Virus record (IMG/VR): IMGVR_UViG_3300006641_000030
Coordinates: 1-64,000 of that record
Reading direction: 5' to 3' (one strand)
Length of the DNA stretch: 64,000 bases
Source: a virus
The notes below the pieces were generated by a model. It was not told the DNA's origin and made no database searches. It saw nothing but the letters and a program-made list of their open reading frames with translations. The translations under genes and the position numbers were made by a program. Below, piece after piece: positions 13,919-21,446 of the stretch; position 1 is the stretch's first letter, and each line of letters starts with the position of its first letter.

Positions 13919-14694
13919 GGAAGGTCCTCGCGGTGAAGGGGAGCCGTGCCGCGCAGCTTCGACACTCGCCCGATCGCGAGCATGCGCGTCTGCTCGAGCT
14001 CGTTCGCGACGATGTCTAGCTTGAGCTTTCCGTGCAGGTTGGGCCGAGCTTCGACGCCGAAATGGTGCTCGTACACGTGCGCCGATCCCGCGTTGTGGTA
14101 GTAGTGGCCCATCGGGATCTTGAGGTCCCTGGACAGCGCCTTCTGGACTGAGACGAACGACGGCACGTCGTAGCACAGACCCCAGACGAGGTCCCACGAC
14201 CGCATGTTGACGATCATGTGCAGCTTCGCGTCTCGTACGAGGAACTGCCACGTCATCGTGCAGGGCATCTCGCCCTTCCACAGCGGCGACGTCGTGGCGT
14301 TGTAGAGGTCGTCTGCGTGGCCGACGTAGACGACGGCTCGTCGGCTTGAGCGATCGTTCCTGAGCTCGTTCCTCGCTGAGAAGATCTGCGTCTTGATGCG
14401 GGGCCCGTAAGCCGTCGCCGGCGCCATGAGCGTTCCCGCCTTCCGCGAGATGCTCTGGATGATGCCGCTGTCGTACACGCCGGCGAGCAGCATCGCGATC
14501 TCAGCGTCCATGAACTCGCGGCTGAAGCCGTCGCGATCGACGACGCAGTGCTTGGGCTCCGTCAGCACGAGGTTGTACGCGATCAGCTCGCGCGTCATGC
14601 CCACGCGACTCTCGACATCAGCGCCTTTCGCGAGCACCTCCTTCAGCAGATCCGGGTAGCGCATCGAGAGCCGATCTATCACTCGTAGGCTCAC
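13915..14694 (-). CDS. Thymidylate-synthase homologue, probable dCMP hydroxymethylase
   Basis: The 259-residue protein is clearly of the ThyA fold. It has the catalytic Cys145 in MPCTMTWQF, phosphate-binding Arg165-Ser166 followed by Asp168, and the HVYEHH block (His206, Tyr208). The residue that reads the pyrimidine base, Asn177 in E. coli ThyA (PFNIASY), is Asp176 here (CYDVPSF). Asn-to-Asp at this site is the mark of enzymes that act on dCMP, such as T4 gp42. It likely transfers a one-carbon unit to C5 of dCMP. Glycosyltransferases and a nucleotide pyrophosphohydrolase precede it in the same operon. The substrate is inferred from one residue. Confidence 0.75.
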   Translation of the reverse strand: MSLRVIDRLSMRYPDLLKEVLAKGADVESRVGMTRELIAYNLVLTEPKHCVVDRDGFSREFMDAEIAMLLAGVYDSGIIQSISRKAGTLMAPATAYGPRIKTQIFSARNELRNDRSSRRAVVYVGHADDLYNATTSPLWKGEMPCTMTWQFLVRDAKLHMIVNMRSWDLVWGLCYDVPSFVSVQKALSRDLKIPMGHYYHNAGSAHVYEHHFGVEARPNLHGKLKLDIVANELEQTRMLAIGRVSKLRGTAPLHREDLP

Positions 14695-15056
14695 CAGCGA
14701 TCATCCTCCTTCTTGATCTCGACGTCTTCGAACTTGGGGCGGTCGTCCAGGTGCCCGTACTGCTCGGGCCTGCGGACTTGGTGCATGAGAAACATCAGCT
14801 GAGCGGCCGCCATACTGAGGTGGGGCAGCCCGGACTCCTCGTCCACGTCGCGCCCTCGAGCCCACTCCAGCAGGTGCCTCATGATCGATGCGAAGCAGCG
14901 CATGTACGCGAAGCCGCCGAGCCAGTTCCACGGCGCGTACTTCTTGGCGCCGTACTCCGCTGCGATCGCGACGTCGTAGATGAACTCCGGGTCGACGAGG
15001 TCGACCTTCGGCTTTCCGTCGTCGAACTTGTGGCCGGGACCGATGTCTTCAGGCAT
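14691..15056 (-). CDS. dATP/dGTP-diphosphohydrolase-like protein (DUF5664 type)
   Basis: The 121-residue helical protein matches the phage DUF5664 pattern: KFDDGKPKVDLVDPEF, EYGAKKYAPWNW, a His-rich RHLLEW helix, GLPHLSMAAAQLMFL. The Glu/Asp/His arrangement fits an all-alpha NTP pyrophosphohydrolase. The ATG at 15056 has AAGGAG five bases upstream and shares a base with the upstream stop. Next to a base-modifying enzyme, it may remove unwanted dNTPs; which one is not visible from sequence. Confidence 0.7.
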   Translation of the reverse strand: MPEDIGPGHKFDDGKPKVDLVDPEFIYDVAIAAEYGAKKYAPWNWLGGFAYMRCFASIMRHLLEWARGRDVDEESGLPHLSMAAAQLMFLMHQVRRPEQYGHLDDRPKFEDVEIKKEDDRW

Positions 15057-15703
15057 CACAGCTCCTTGATGTAACTCATACGTTCACGGTTGTACTGCGC
15101 GTAGCTGACGCCCGTCTTGGCGTCCGGATGCCTGTGCACCGCGGCCAGAGCGTGTTTGACCGTAGTCACTCGGAACCCAGCCAAGATGACTCTGACCCAG
15201 TAGTCGAAGTCCATGATCAGGTGCAGGTCCTCCCTCAAGTCTCCAACCTCTTCGTACACCTTGCGCTTCAGGAAGACGGCGGGCTGATGTACGTGGTAGT
15301 GCTTGCTCATGAGGTCTGCGAGGCACGTGAACCTCGCACGATGTAGCTTCCACGACCCGTCCATCTGGATCGCGTAGCAGTTGCCTGCGATCACGTCGCT
15401 CTCCTCGAGCAAGACCTGCACGAGCCCGTACGTCTGCGGCATGTGCATGTCGTCGCTGTTGAGCCAGACCAAGATGTCGCCCGTCGCCATGCGCAGCCCT
15501 TTGTTGATCGCCTCAGACTGCCCGCTGTCCGGCTCGCTCACCCACTTCAGATGAGGGTACTCGGCCAGGATGCTCAGCGTCTCGTCTGTGCTGCCGCCGT
15601 CGATGACGATGTGCTCAGCTACCACGTCCTGGTCAAGCACCGACTCGATGTTCTTGCGGATGAAGCGGCCCTGGTTGAGGCTGGGCGTGACGACGCTGAT
15701 CAC
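15056..15703 (-). CDS. Family 2 glycosyltransferase
   Basis: The 215-residue GT-A enzyme has the N-terminal SVVTPSLNQGRF strand, IDGGSTD near residue 37, and the metal-binding LNSDD near residue 78. The C-terminal half includes HQPAVFLKRKVYEEVG and FDYW acceptor-site elements. It transfers a sugar from a nucleotide-sugar to an unknown acceptor. Its GTG start overlaps the stop of the next glycosyltransferase upstream (GTGA), forming a run of four. No membrane segment is present, so the acceptor is likely soluble: modified DNA, a virion protein or a small molecule. Confidence 0.85.
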   Translation of the reverse strand: MISVVTPSLNQGRFIRKNIESVLDQDVVAEHIVIDGGSTDETLSILAEYPHLKWVSEPDSGQSEAINKGLRMATGDILVWLNSDDMHMPQTYGLVQVLLEESDVIAGNCYAIQMDGSWKLHRARFTCLADLMSKHYHVHQPAVFLKRKVYEEVGDLREDLHLIMDFDYWVRVILAGFRVTTVKHALAAVHRHPDAKTGVSYAQYNRERMSYIKEL

Positions 15704-16422
15704 AGCAGCGCCCCTCCCATCATGCGGTAGAACTCGAGATCGCTCTCGGGGACGTAGGTCGGCTTGCCGGCCATCATTGATGGGCCCGGCCGATGCTTGC
15801 GCCCGTGGCCGTCGTGCCTGATGATCATCCACTGCTCAGGCGTGACGTCGCGCTCCTGCTTGAACCCCATCTTTCGTGCGTCGCGGCAGAAGTTCTCTTC
15901 GTCGGCGTACGTGCGGTTCTCGTAGCGCACACCCGCGTCCCACACGTGCCGCTTGTACGCGAGCGAGCCTCCGAGGACCACGGTCCCGTTCGTGAGCCAG
16001 TGCGAGTCGGGACGAGGCACCCATGACGATCCTGTGTTGATGTAGAACGAGACGGCGTTGGGCATCCACGTGATGTCCACGTCGTCGTTGCCCTCGAGAC
16101 GGGAGATCTGGTGCTCGATCCTCGTGGGAGCGTACCAGTCATCGTCATCCCAGTGGAGGATGTACTCGCCGATCGCAGCTGCGGCGCCCATGTTGCGCTT
16201 AGGCCCAGCAGGCATCTCTGCTGCGTACCCTCGCACGTAGCGGATGCGTGGCTTCCACGTCGGGATGTCGAGCGCCTCTTCGTAGACGGTGCGTGTCGGC
16301 TCGTCCCAGTCGTCGACGATGATGAGCTCGGAGTCAGCCTCCGTCTGTCGGAAGAAGTAGTCCACAGCCTTGCGGGTGAAGTCGAGCCTCCCGCAGACGG
16401 GCATGACGCATGAGACCTTCAT
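15700..16422 (-). CDS. Family 2 glycosyltransferase
   Basis: The 240-residue GT-A enzyme has the strand VSCVMPVCGRLDFT, a conserved VDDWDEPT in the position of DDxSxD, and a metal site HWDDDDWY near residue 93. GSLAYKRHVW and YADEENFC complete the family 2 pattern. The ATG has GGAG eight bases upstream and overlaps the stop of the family 25-like gene. It differs clearly from its neighbour, so the cluster is not a simple duplication and may build more than one linkage. Confidence 0.82.
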   Translation of the reverse strand: MKVSCVMPVCGRLDFTRKAVDYFFRQTEADSELIIVDDWDEPTRTVYEEALDIPTWKPRIRYVRGYAAEMPAGPKRNMGAAAAIGEYILHWDDDDWYAPTRIEHQISRLEGNDDVDITWMPNAVSFYINTGSSWVPRPDSHWLTNGTVVLGGSLAYKRHVWDAGVRYENRTYADEENFCRDARKMGFKQERDVTPEQWMIIRHDGHGRKHRPGPSMMAGKPTYVPESDLEFYRMMGGALL

Positions 16423-17180
16423 AGCAGCGGCTCCTGGGTGAGTTGGGGTACTGGGTTGAAGCTGTCCGTCCTGCCGTTCGCGGAGACCGTCCCACGGATG
16501 GTGCTCAGGTTCCCAGACCTGATGCAGAAGACCTGCGGCAGGCTCTGCCATGCGGTGAACCGCGGCCCCCACAGCACGTTCCAGCACCAATCGTTATAGC
16601 GGTCCTCGAGCGCCATGACTTCGAGCAGGGCCTCCGCGAACCGAGGCGTGACCTCGTAGCAGTGCATGCAGAAGAACCCGTGCGACCCGTGCTGCGGCTT
16701 GTCGAGCGGCTTCCAGCGGTGCGGCTTTCCGGAGAGGAAGAGCGCGTCGTCCGTCGCGGCTGCGGCGAACTGCATGCCTCCCCACCCGACCATGTCGCCG
16801 CCAGGAGGCTCGACGATGTCCAGCAGCTCGAGGCGGGGCCTCGCGTCGTCCTCGCACAGGACGAACCGCTCGTGACCCGCTTCGAGCCCCGTCCGCAGCG
16901 CGAGCTGGAACGAGCGCGAGCACCCGAGCATCCCACGCGCGATGCGCCAAACCCGCTCCGTCCACTTGGTCGGCGCAGGCTTGCCGGCGTGTTCGGCGTG
17001 CCGCAGGCGAAACGCGACGACCTCTTCGTCCGGGAGCGTCCACCCCTCGATGCCCGCGATCCTGGTCGCGGACCCGAAGAGCGGAGCCATCTCCGTGAGG
17101 AACCCCGTGTGGCGCGAGACGTCCTTGTCGAGGTTGATGTAGTACATCGGGAGCTGGCTGAGGTGCTCTCGCGCGGTCAC
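16419..17180 (-). CDS. Family 25-like glycosyltransferase
   Basis: The 253-residue protein has the family 25 opening PMYYINLDKDVSR, then GCSRSFQLALRTGLEAG and the metal-binding LCEDDARPR near residue 120. The C-terminal Cys/His-rich segment (FFCMHCYEVTPRF) and a Trp-rich end probably shape the acceptor site. The GTG start overlaps the stop of the GT-B-type gene upstream (GTGA). Family 25 members transfer galactose or glucose to lipopolysaccharide or hydroxylysine; the acceptor here is not known. Confidence 0.75.
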   Translation of the reverse strand: MTAREHLSQLPMYYINLDKDVSRHTGFLTEMAPLFGSATRIAGIEGWTLPDEEVVAFRLRHAEHAGKPAPTKWTERVWRIARGMLGCSRSFQLALRTGLEAGHERFVLCEDDARPRLELLDIVEPPGGDMVGWGGMQFAAAATDDALFLSGKPHRWKPLDKPQHGSHGFFCMHCYEVTPRFAEALLEVMALEDRYNDWCWNVLWGPRFTAWQSLPQVFCIRSGNLSTIRGTVSANGRTDSFNPVPQLTQEPLL

Positions 17181-18445
17181 GCAGCCACACCAGCCTTTGA
17201 GAGGGCGAGCTCCATGAGCTCGTCGAACCGCGGGAAGAAGTAGCCCTCCAGCGTGTTGGTCTTCACGAGCGCCCGCTGCTTCTGGAGCTCGTCGCGGTAC
17301 TCCTCGTCGCTGTACGTGAGGATCTTCTGTCCGAGCTCGACGGCCTCGCGCTCGGAGCGGACGATGTAGTCCTCGGGGACGTACTTCCCGATGCGGTGGA
17401 TCTTGCCGTCCGCCATCTGCAGCGTGCCGTAGCAGACGGAGTCGAACGTGCGCTGCGTGATGAGGCCGATCTTGGGGTACGTGTTCTTGACGATGTTGAC
17501 GGTGAAGAGGCCCTGTGCCAGCTTGCGCGGGACCTTGTTCGCCGGCACGCGCCCCATCCAGTTGACCATCGGCCACTTGGTCTGCTTGTCGAGCCCGTCA
17601 GGGCCGTCGAACTTGCCCCAGATCCACGTGGGCGTGCCGGCGGCGGCCTGCGGGAAGACGTACGCGGCGAACTCCGCGTCGCGAGCGTAGTCGTTGCCGC
17701 AGTAGACCTGCCCCGGGTACTCGCGCTCCGCGATCGGCGTGTAGGTCTCGAGGTGCTCCGTGTAGGGGAAGTCGATCAGCTCCGGGACTCCCCAGTTGTT
17801 GTCGACGTCGTACGGAGCGATGACCGTGATCAGCGGGTGCGGCCAGTCGAGCCCGCCGTGCATGAGGCTGCGAGCGGTGCCGGCGATCTGCCGATCGTGG
17901 TCCCAGAGCATGACCGGGATGCCGCGCATGAGGAACATGGCGATCTGGTACGTCTGCTCGAGAGCAGAGATCGGGTTGCTCCTCATGACGATGAACAGCG
18001 CTAGGTCGACGTCCGGCCCGGTGCCGAACGGCTTCTCCTTGAGCCACTTCTTGATGACGTCGGCCGTGTTGATGCGGTCGCCGACGCCCTCCTTGATGTA
18101 CTCCTGCTCGAGCTCCTTGTGGATGTCCCAGATCGCCGTGTCCAGCATCGGGTCGCGATCGCGGACGAAGGCTCCGTACTCGGGGTACATGTCGCGCAGG
18201 CGACGCAGGTCGAAGTCCCGCTCCTCCGACGGCTCGATCCTGCGAGTCGACCCGCGCGTGATCTCGTGACCCGAGTCTGCAAGGTGGTGCAGCAGCGGCA
18301 CCTTCCAGAGCTCGTTGCCGGTCATGTTCGGCTCGGTGTGCTTGAGCCCCGGGCTGAAGACCATGAAGACTTCGTCCTCTTCGGGGAGGTTCGCGATCGC
18401 TGAGCTCTGGTTGCAGAGCCCGCGGTCGTACCAGAACAGCTTCAT
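17177..18445 (-). CDS. GT-B-type glycosyltransferase-like protein
   Basis: The 422-residue protein has two Rossmann-like halves. The C-terminal half holds QRTFDSVCYGTLQ and YIVRSEREAVELGQKILTYSDEEYRDEL, the pattern of GT1/GT4-type nucleotide-sugar-binding domains. The N-terminal half is less typical. It opens the run of four glycosyltransferase genes and ends with a GTGA overlap into the family 25-like gene. A role in making or attaching a sugar to phage DNA or virions is inferred from the neighbours. Confidence 0.65.
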   Translation of the reverse strand: MKLFWYDRGLCNQSSAIANLPEEDEVFMVFSPGLKHTEPNMTGNELWKVPLLHHLADSGHEITRGSTRRIEPSEERDFDLRRLRDMYPEYGAFVRDRDPMLDTAIWDIHKELEQEYIKEGVGDRINTADVIKKWLKEKPFGTGPDVDLALFIVMRSNPISALEQTYQIAMFLMRGIPVMLWDHDRQIAGTARSLMHGGLDWPHPLITVIAPYDVDNNWGVPELIDFPYTEHLETYTPIAEREYPGQVYCGNDYARDAEFAAYVFPQAAAGTPTWIWGKFDGPDGLDKQTKWPMVNWMGRVPANKVPRKLAQGLFTVNIVKNTYPKIGLITQRTFDSVCYGTLQMADGKIHRIGKYVPEDYIVRSEREAVELGQKILTYSDEEYRDELQKQRALVKTNTLEGYFFPRFDELMELALSKAGVAA

Positions 18446-18454
18446 TGCAGCCTC

Positions 18455-18649
18455 CTACGGCTTGGGAAAGAGCCAGACGCCTGGCTCGATGATCTTGTCG
18501 TCGACGGCCTTGCGGATGACCTCGATGGCGAAGTTCTGCTCGCCTCTGTCGATCTCGTCCCATGCCGCTTGGTGCTCAGGATCGAGCTCCGCGCCGATGT
18601 CGACCAGCTTGCGAGCGATCGCCTCGTAGTAACGAATATCGGCAGCCAT
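18455..18649 (-). CDS. Hypothetical helical protein, 64 aa
   Basis: The ATG shares a base with the sliding clamp stop (TGATG), so it is translationally coupled to replication. The protein is a compact, acidic, mostly helical unit ending in a hydrophobic GVWLFPKP tail. That C-terminal tail could be a clamp-binding or protein-binding peptide, but this is speculation from position. No family is recognised. Confidence 0.6.
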   Translation of the reverse strand: MAADIRYYEAIARKLVDIGAELDPEHQAAWDEIDRGEQNFAIEVIRKAVDDKIIEPGVWLFPKP

Positions 18650-19743
18650 CAGATCCGCACCGGTGCGATCATGAATCGGGTCTCGTCCGTCGCGTCTGGG
18701 CTGGACAGCACGACGGGTCGCAGCTCGTTGACGAACGTCATCGTGAGCTTCTTGCCGGAGAACAGCTTGAGCCCGCTCCGGAGCTGCTCGAGGTTGAAGC
18801 CGACCCGCAGGTCGCGAGAGTCCGTGGCTGAGACCTCCTCGCGAGCGTCGCCGTCCTGGTTCGTCAAGTCGAGCGCCAGCTGACCCTCGCCCAGCTTCAT
18901 CGAGATGGTCTGCGACGGCCCGGACGAGATGACCGCGACGCTGTTGAGCGCGTCGATCAGCGAGTCTGCGTCGACGCCCACGTTGAACGAGCCGTCCGTG
19001 TCCAGGACGTTCTGGATCATGGTGGACAGGTCCGGGAACGCACCGTCGATCCGGCGAGCGCGGAAGAAGAAGTCGCTGTTGCGCCCGTAGACGGTGGAGT
19101 CGTTGAACATGAGCTGGGCCGCGCCGAAGTTGTTCAGCTGCCCGATGACCGAGCCCGGGATCGCGAGGTCGTCGAGATCGATGCCGTCGACCTTGGCGCA
19201 GAACATGCGGTGCGTGTCGGTCGACATCATCATCCCGTCCTTGAGCTGGACGTTCTGGAGCATCGGCCGCGAGGGGTCGTACCCGCAGAACTGAGACGCG
19301 ACTGCGAACGCGTCCAGCGTCCTCTGGGTGAGGACGATGGCGTCGCTCCAGTCGAGCCTCGTGCCCGTGTCGATCCCGAGCGGTTCCTGCGACGAGAGCC
19401 CGAGCTTGAAGCGCGTCGTGCCCTTGCCTCCATACACGCTCACCTTGCCATCCCCGAACGTCAGCTTGAGCGTCGCGCCGGACGGCATCGCCTTGGTGAC
19501 GTCGATCAGACGCCGCGGGACGAGGATGTCCATCTCCGGGCCCGAAAGCGAGAGGTACCGCGACGCCGCGACGTCGCCGTTGCTGGCCGAGAACATCGCG
19601 CTGTCGGCTGTGACGGTCAGCCGGAGCCAGCGGTACTGGTCGACGTGATGCGACTTCGCTGCGTACCCTCCGACGGACAGGAGAGCGTTGAGCAGCTCGT
19701 CGCGGTCGACCGAGACCTCTGTCTTGGTCGCTACTGTGGACAT
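18649..19743 (-). CDS. dnaN: DNA polymerase III beta-type sliding clamp
   Basis: The 364-residue protein has the three-domain beta-clamp layout: N-terminal DRDELLNALLSVG, a repeated pattern of 'G.....S.D..R' blocks, MLQNVQLKDGMMMSTDTHRM in domain 2, and the C-terminal ETRFMIAPVRI that mirrors the PMRL end of DnaN. It would encircle DNA and hold the family A polymerase. The ATG is preceded by AAGGAGG. A possible promoter overlaps the end of the methyltransferase gene upstream. Confidence 0.85.
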   Translation of the reverse strand: MSTVATKTEVSVDRDELLNALLSVGGYAAKSHHVDQYRWLRLTVTADSAMFSASNGDVAASRYLSLSGPEMDILVPRRLIDVTKAMPSGATLKLTFGDGKVSVYGGKGTTRFKLGLSSQEPLGIDTGTRLDWSDAIVLTQRTLDAFAVASQFCGYDPSRPMLQNVQLKDGMMMSTDTHRMFCAKVDGIDLDDLAIPGSVIGQLNNFGAAQLMFNDSTVYGRNSDFFFRARRIDGAFPDLSTMIQNVLDTDGSFNVGVDADSLIDALNSVAVISSGPSQTISMKLGEGQLALDLTNQDGDAREEVSATDSRDLRVGFNLEQLRSGLKLFSGKKLTMTFVNELRPVVLSSPDATDETRFMIAPVRI

Positions 19744-19772
19744 GCAGCCTCCTTGAAGTTGTGGATATTTTG

Positions 19773-19801
19773 ATTATACATCTTAGAAGAGCCTTCCGAC
19801 A
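19773..19801 (-). promoter_or_regulatory. Candidate promoter P7 for the sliding clamp
   Basis: On the minus strand a perfect -10 TATAAT is preceded by TG but lacks a good -35 (TGTCGG at 17 bp). It lies about 30 bases above the clamp start, across the stop of the methyltransferase gene. It does not contain the AGTATACAAT block of the other promoters. Confidence 0.4.
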
Positions 19802-20874
19802 GGGACCGGGATCGGCGTCCCTGCGAGCACGTGCGAGAACATCTTGGCGAACCACTCGGTGACCGGCGGACACACGCCCGCTGACATCTGCCCGTAGTCC
19901 CACGAGTTGGGGAACTCGAACCAGTCTGGGAAGCCCATCAGCCGAGCCGCCTCGCGCACGCTGATCAGCCGAGGCTCGAGCGGGTGCATCTTGTTCTGCA
20001 TGGCCGTGACGGTGGACGCGTGCTTGTCCTCTCGAAGCCGCCTGATCTCAGCGGCGTTGAAGATCCTGCCCGCGTCGAGCCGCTCGCGCTCCTTGTCGGT
20101 GAGGAGCTCGCGCTCCATCTCCATCCATGCTCCGCCTTGAGGGATGTCGCTGTGATGCGGCGCTGTCCACATAGCGTAGTGGTTGACGAAGCCTTTGACC
20201 GTGCCCGCCCTGTCGCGAGTGAGGCGCATTAGCTCCTGGTACTCGCTCTGTGGAGGGACCTCGTGCTTCATCCACGAGCCGTCATCGTTGGGCGTGACCT
20301 CGTAGAGGTCTGAGATCGCGTCCTTGACCGTCGCCGGCGGGCGGTACTCGTGGCTGGGCCAGAGGTACTGCCGCCTGCTCCAGACGAACATCACTCGTGG
20401 CCGACGCTGGGAGACTCCGAAGTCTCCAGCTGCGTGTCGATGGATCGAGAGGTGGTAGCCGTGATGCTTCGCGATCTCGTCCGCAGCTGCGAGGTGCTCG
20501 CGACCCATCGAGAGCATGCGCGGGATGTTCTCGAAGGCGATGATCTCGGGCTCGAGCTTCACCGCCCACTCGACGGCCTGCGGGAAGAGCTTGTTCTTCC
20601 AGTGGTCGGGAGACGCCGCCTTGTTCGCGCCTGTCAAGCCCTGGCACGGCGGGTTGCCGTAGACGATCGGGATCTCTCCCGTGTACTCCTCGACGACAGC
20701 GTCCCACTCCTCCATGTCGGTGGTGTGCCACGCGTCGGGGAAGTTGCGCCTGGTCGGAGCTCCGTAGTTCGGGTTGTTCTCGAGGTAGGCGACCGTCTCG
20801 ACGCCGGCGTTCTCGAAGCCGACGGCCATGCCTCCCGTGCCCATCATGATGCTCAGAGCCTTCACGTCAGTCAT
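19783..20874 (-). CDS. C5-cytosine DNA methyltransferase
   Basis: The 363-residue enzyme has motif I (MGTGGMAVGFENAG), motif IV GNPPCQG with nucleophile Cys77, motif VI ENIPR (Glu115) and motif VIII QRRPRVMFV. A target-recognition region follows, then motif X near the C-terminus. It would methylate cytosine at C5 in an unknown site. If incoming cytosines are already C5-modified in this phage it must act on host DNA, on unmodified residues, or not at all. The ATG at 20874 overlaps the upstream gene by eight bases. Confidence 0.88.
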   Translation of the reverse strand: MTDVKALSIMMGTGGMAVGFENAGVETVAYLENNPNYGAPTRRNFPDAWHTTDMEEWDAVVEEYTGEIPIVYGNPPCQGLTGANKAASPDHWKNKLFPQAVEWAVKLEPEIIAFENIPRMLSMGREHLAAADEIAKHHGYHLSIHRHAAGDFGVSQRRPRVMFVWSRRQYLWPSHEYRPPATVKDAISDLYEVTPNDDGSWMKHEVPPQSEYQELMRLTRDRAGTVKGFVNHYAMWTAPHHSDIPQGGAWMEMERELLTDKERERLDAGRIFNAAEIRRLREDKHASTVTAMQNKMHPLEPRLISVREAARLMGFPDWFEFPNSWDYGQMSAGVCPPVTEWFAKMFSHVLAGTPIPVPVGRLF

Positions 20875-21001
20875 CGGTCTCTGCTTCCTCCTGGCCGACT
20901 TCTGCGACCACTGAGAGCACGTGCCACAGCGGCGCCTCATTGCGGAGCATCTTGCGGACGGCTTCGCGCAAGTTCTCCTCCAGCTGATCTTCGAAGTCCA
21001 T
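20867..21001 (-). CDS. Small acidic helical protein, 44 aa
   Basis: The ATG shares a base with the pyrophosphatase stop (TGATG) and the stop overlaps the methyltransferase start. The protein is very acidic (Asp/Glu at both ends) with a central basic helix. No motif is recognised. Its coupling to both neighbours makes it a real gene despite its size; DNA mimicry or inhibition of the methyltransferase is possible but unproved. Confidence 0.55.
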   Translation of the reverse strand: MDFEDQLEENLREAVRKMLRNEAPLWHVLSVVAEVGQEEAETDD

Positions 21002-21438
21002 CAATATCCCTCGCCCTGTCGTCGGTGGTTCTCGAGCTGCTTGGTGAAGAAGATGTCCATGAACTCCGACCACGTCATGCCCAGCGCGAGCGCTTCGTTG
21101 AGCATGAAGTGGAAGCGGTCGATCAGCTCGAACTTGAGCTCGAGCCGCGTGTCTTCGTCCACCGGCTTGTCGAGGTAGACCTCGTACGTCTTCCATGACT
21201 TCCACGGCAGCCAGTCGAGCATCTCGATCTTCTCTGCGGCGTCCGCCTCGTGGTTGAAGCGGATGCGCTGCAGCAGCTGTTCGTACGTGACGGCGGTCGC
21301 GTGATGCGGCACCGGTGCTCTGCCTTCGTTGACACCGCGGGCCCAGATCTTGCGCTGGAGCTCGCGCTGAGACTCGAGGGGATCGAACTCAGCGGGAGCT
21401 TGGAACAGCTCAAGGTCCTTCATCTCCTGTCTTTCCAT
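21001..21438 (-). CDS. Dimeric dUTPase/dCTPase-like pyrophosphatase (MazG-related)
   Basis: The 145-residue all-helical protein matches the dUTPase_2 pattern: LPWKSWK, then ELKFELIDRFHFMLNEALALGM with the Glu/Asp metal ligands, and FFTKQLENHRRQGEGY at the end, a substrate-contact signature. T4 gp56, which destroys dCTP and dUTP so that only modified cytosine enters DNA, belongs to this family. With the dCMP-hydroxymethylase-like gene nearby, dCTP removal is a plausible job. Ordinary dUTP clearance is the conservative alternative. The start has AGGAGG four bases upstream. Confidence 0.8.
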   Translation of the reverse strand: MERQEMKDLELFQAPAEFDPLESQRELQRKIWARGVNEGRAPVPHHATAVTYEQLLQRIRFNHEADAAEKIEMLDWLPWKSWKTYEVYLDKPVDEDTRLELKFELIDRFHFMLNEALALGMTWSEFMDIFFTKQLENHRRQGEGY

Positions 21439-21446
21439 GTCACCTC

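Noticed and set aside
18615-18649. GAATATCGG near 18630 as a further dyad copy
   Set aside because: It lies within codons 1-10 of the 64-residue protein, lacks both outer arms and the 34-bp spacing, and is not near a stop codon of an upstream gene in the same layout.
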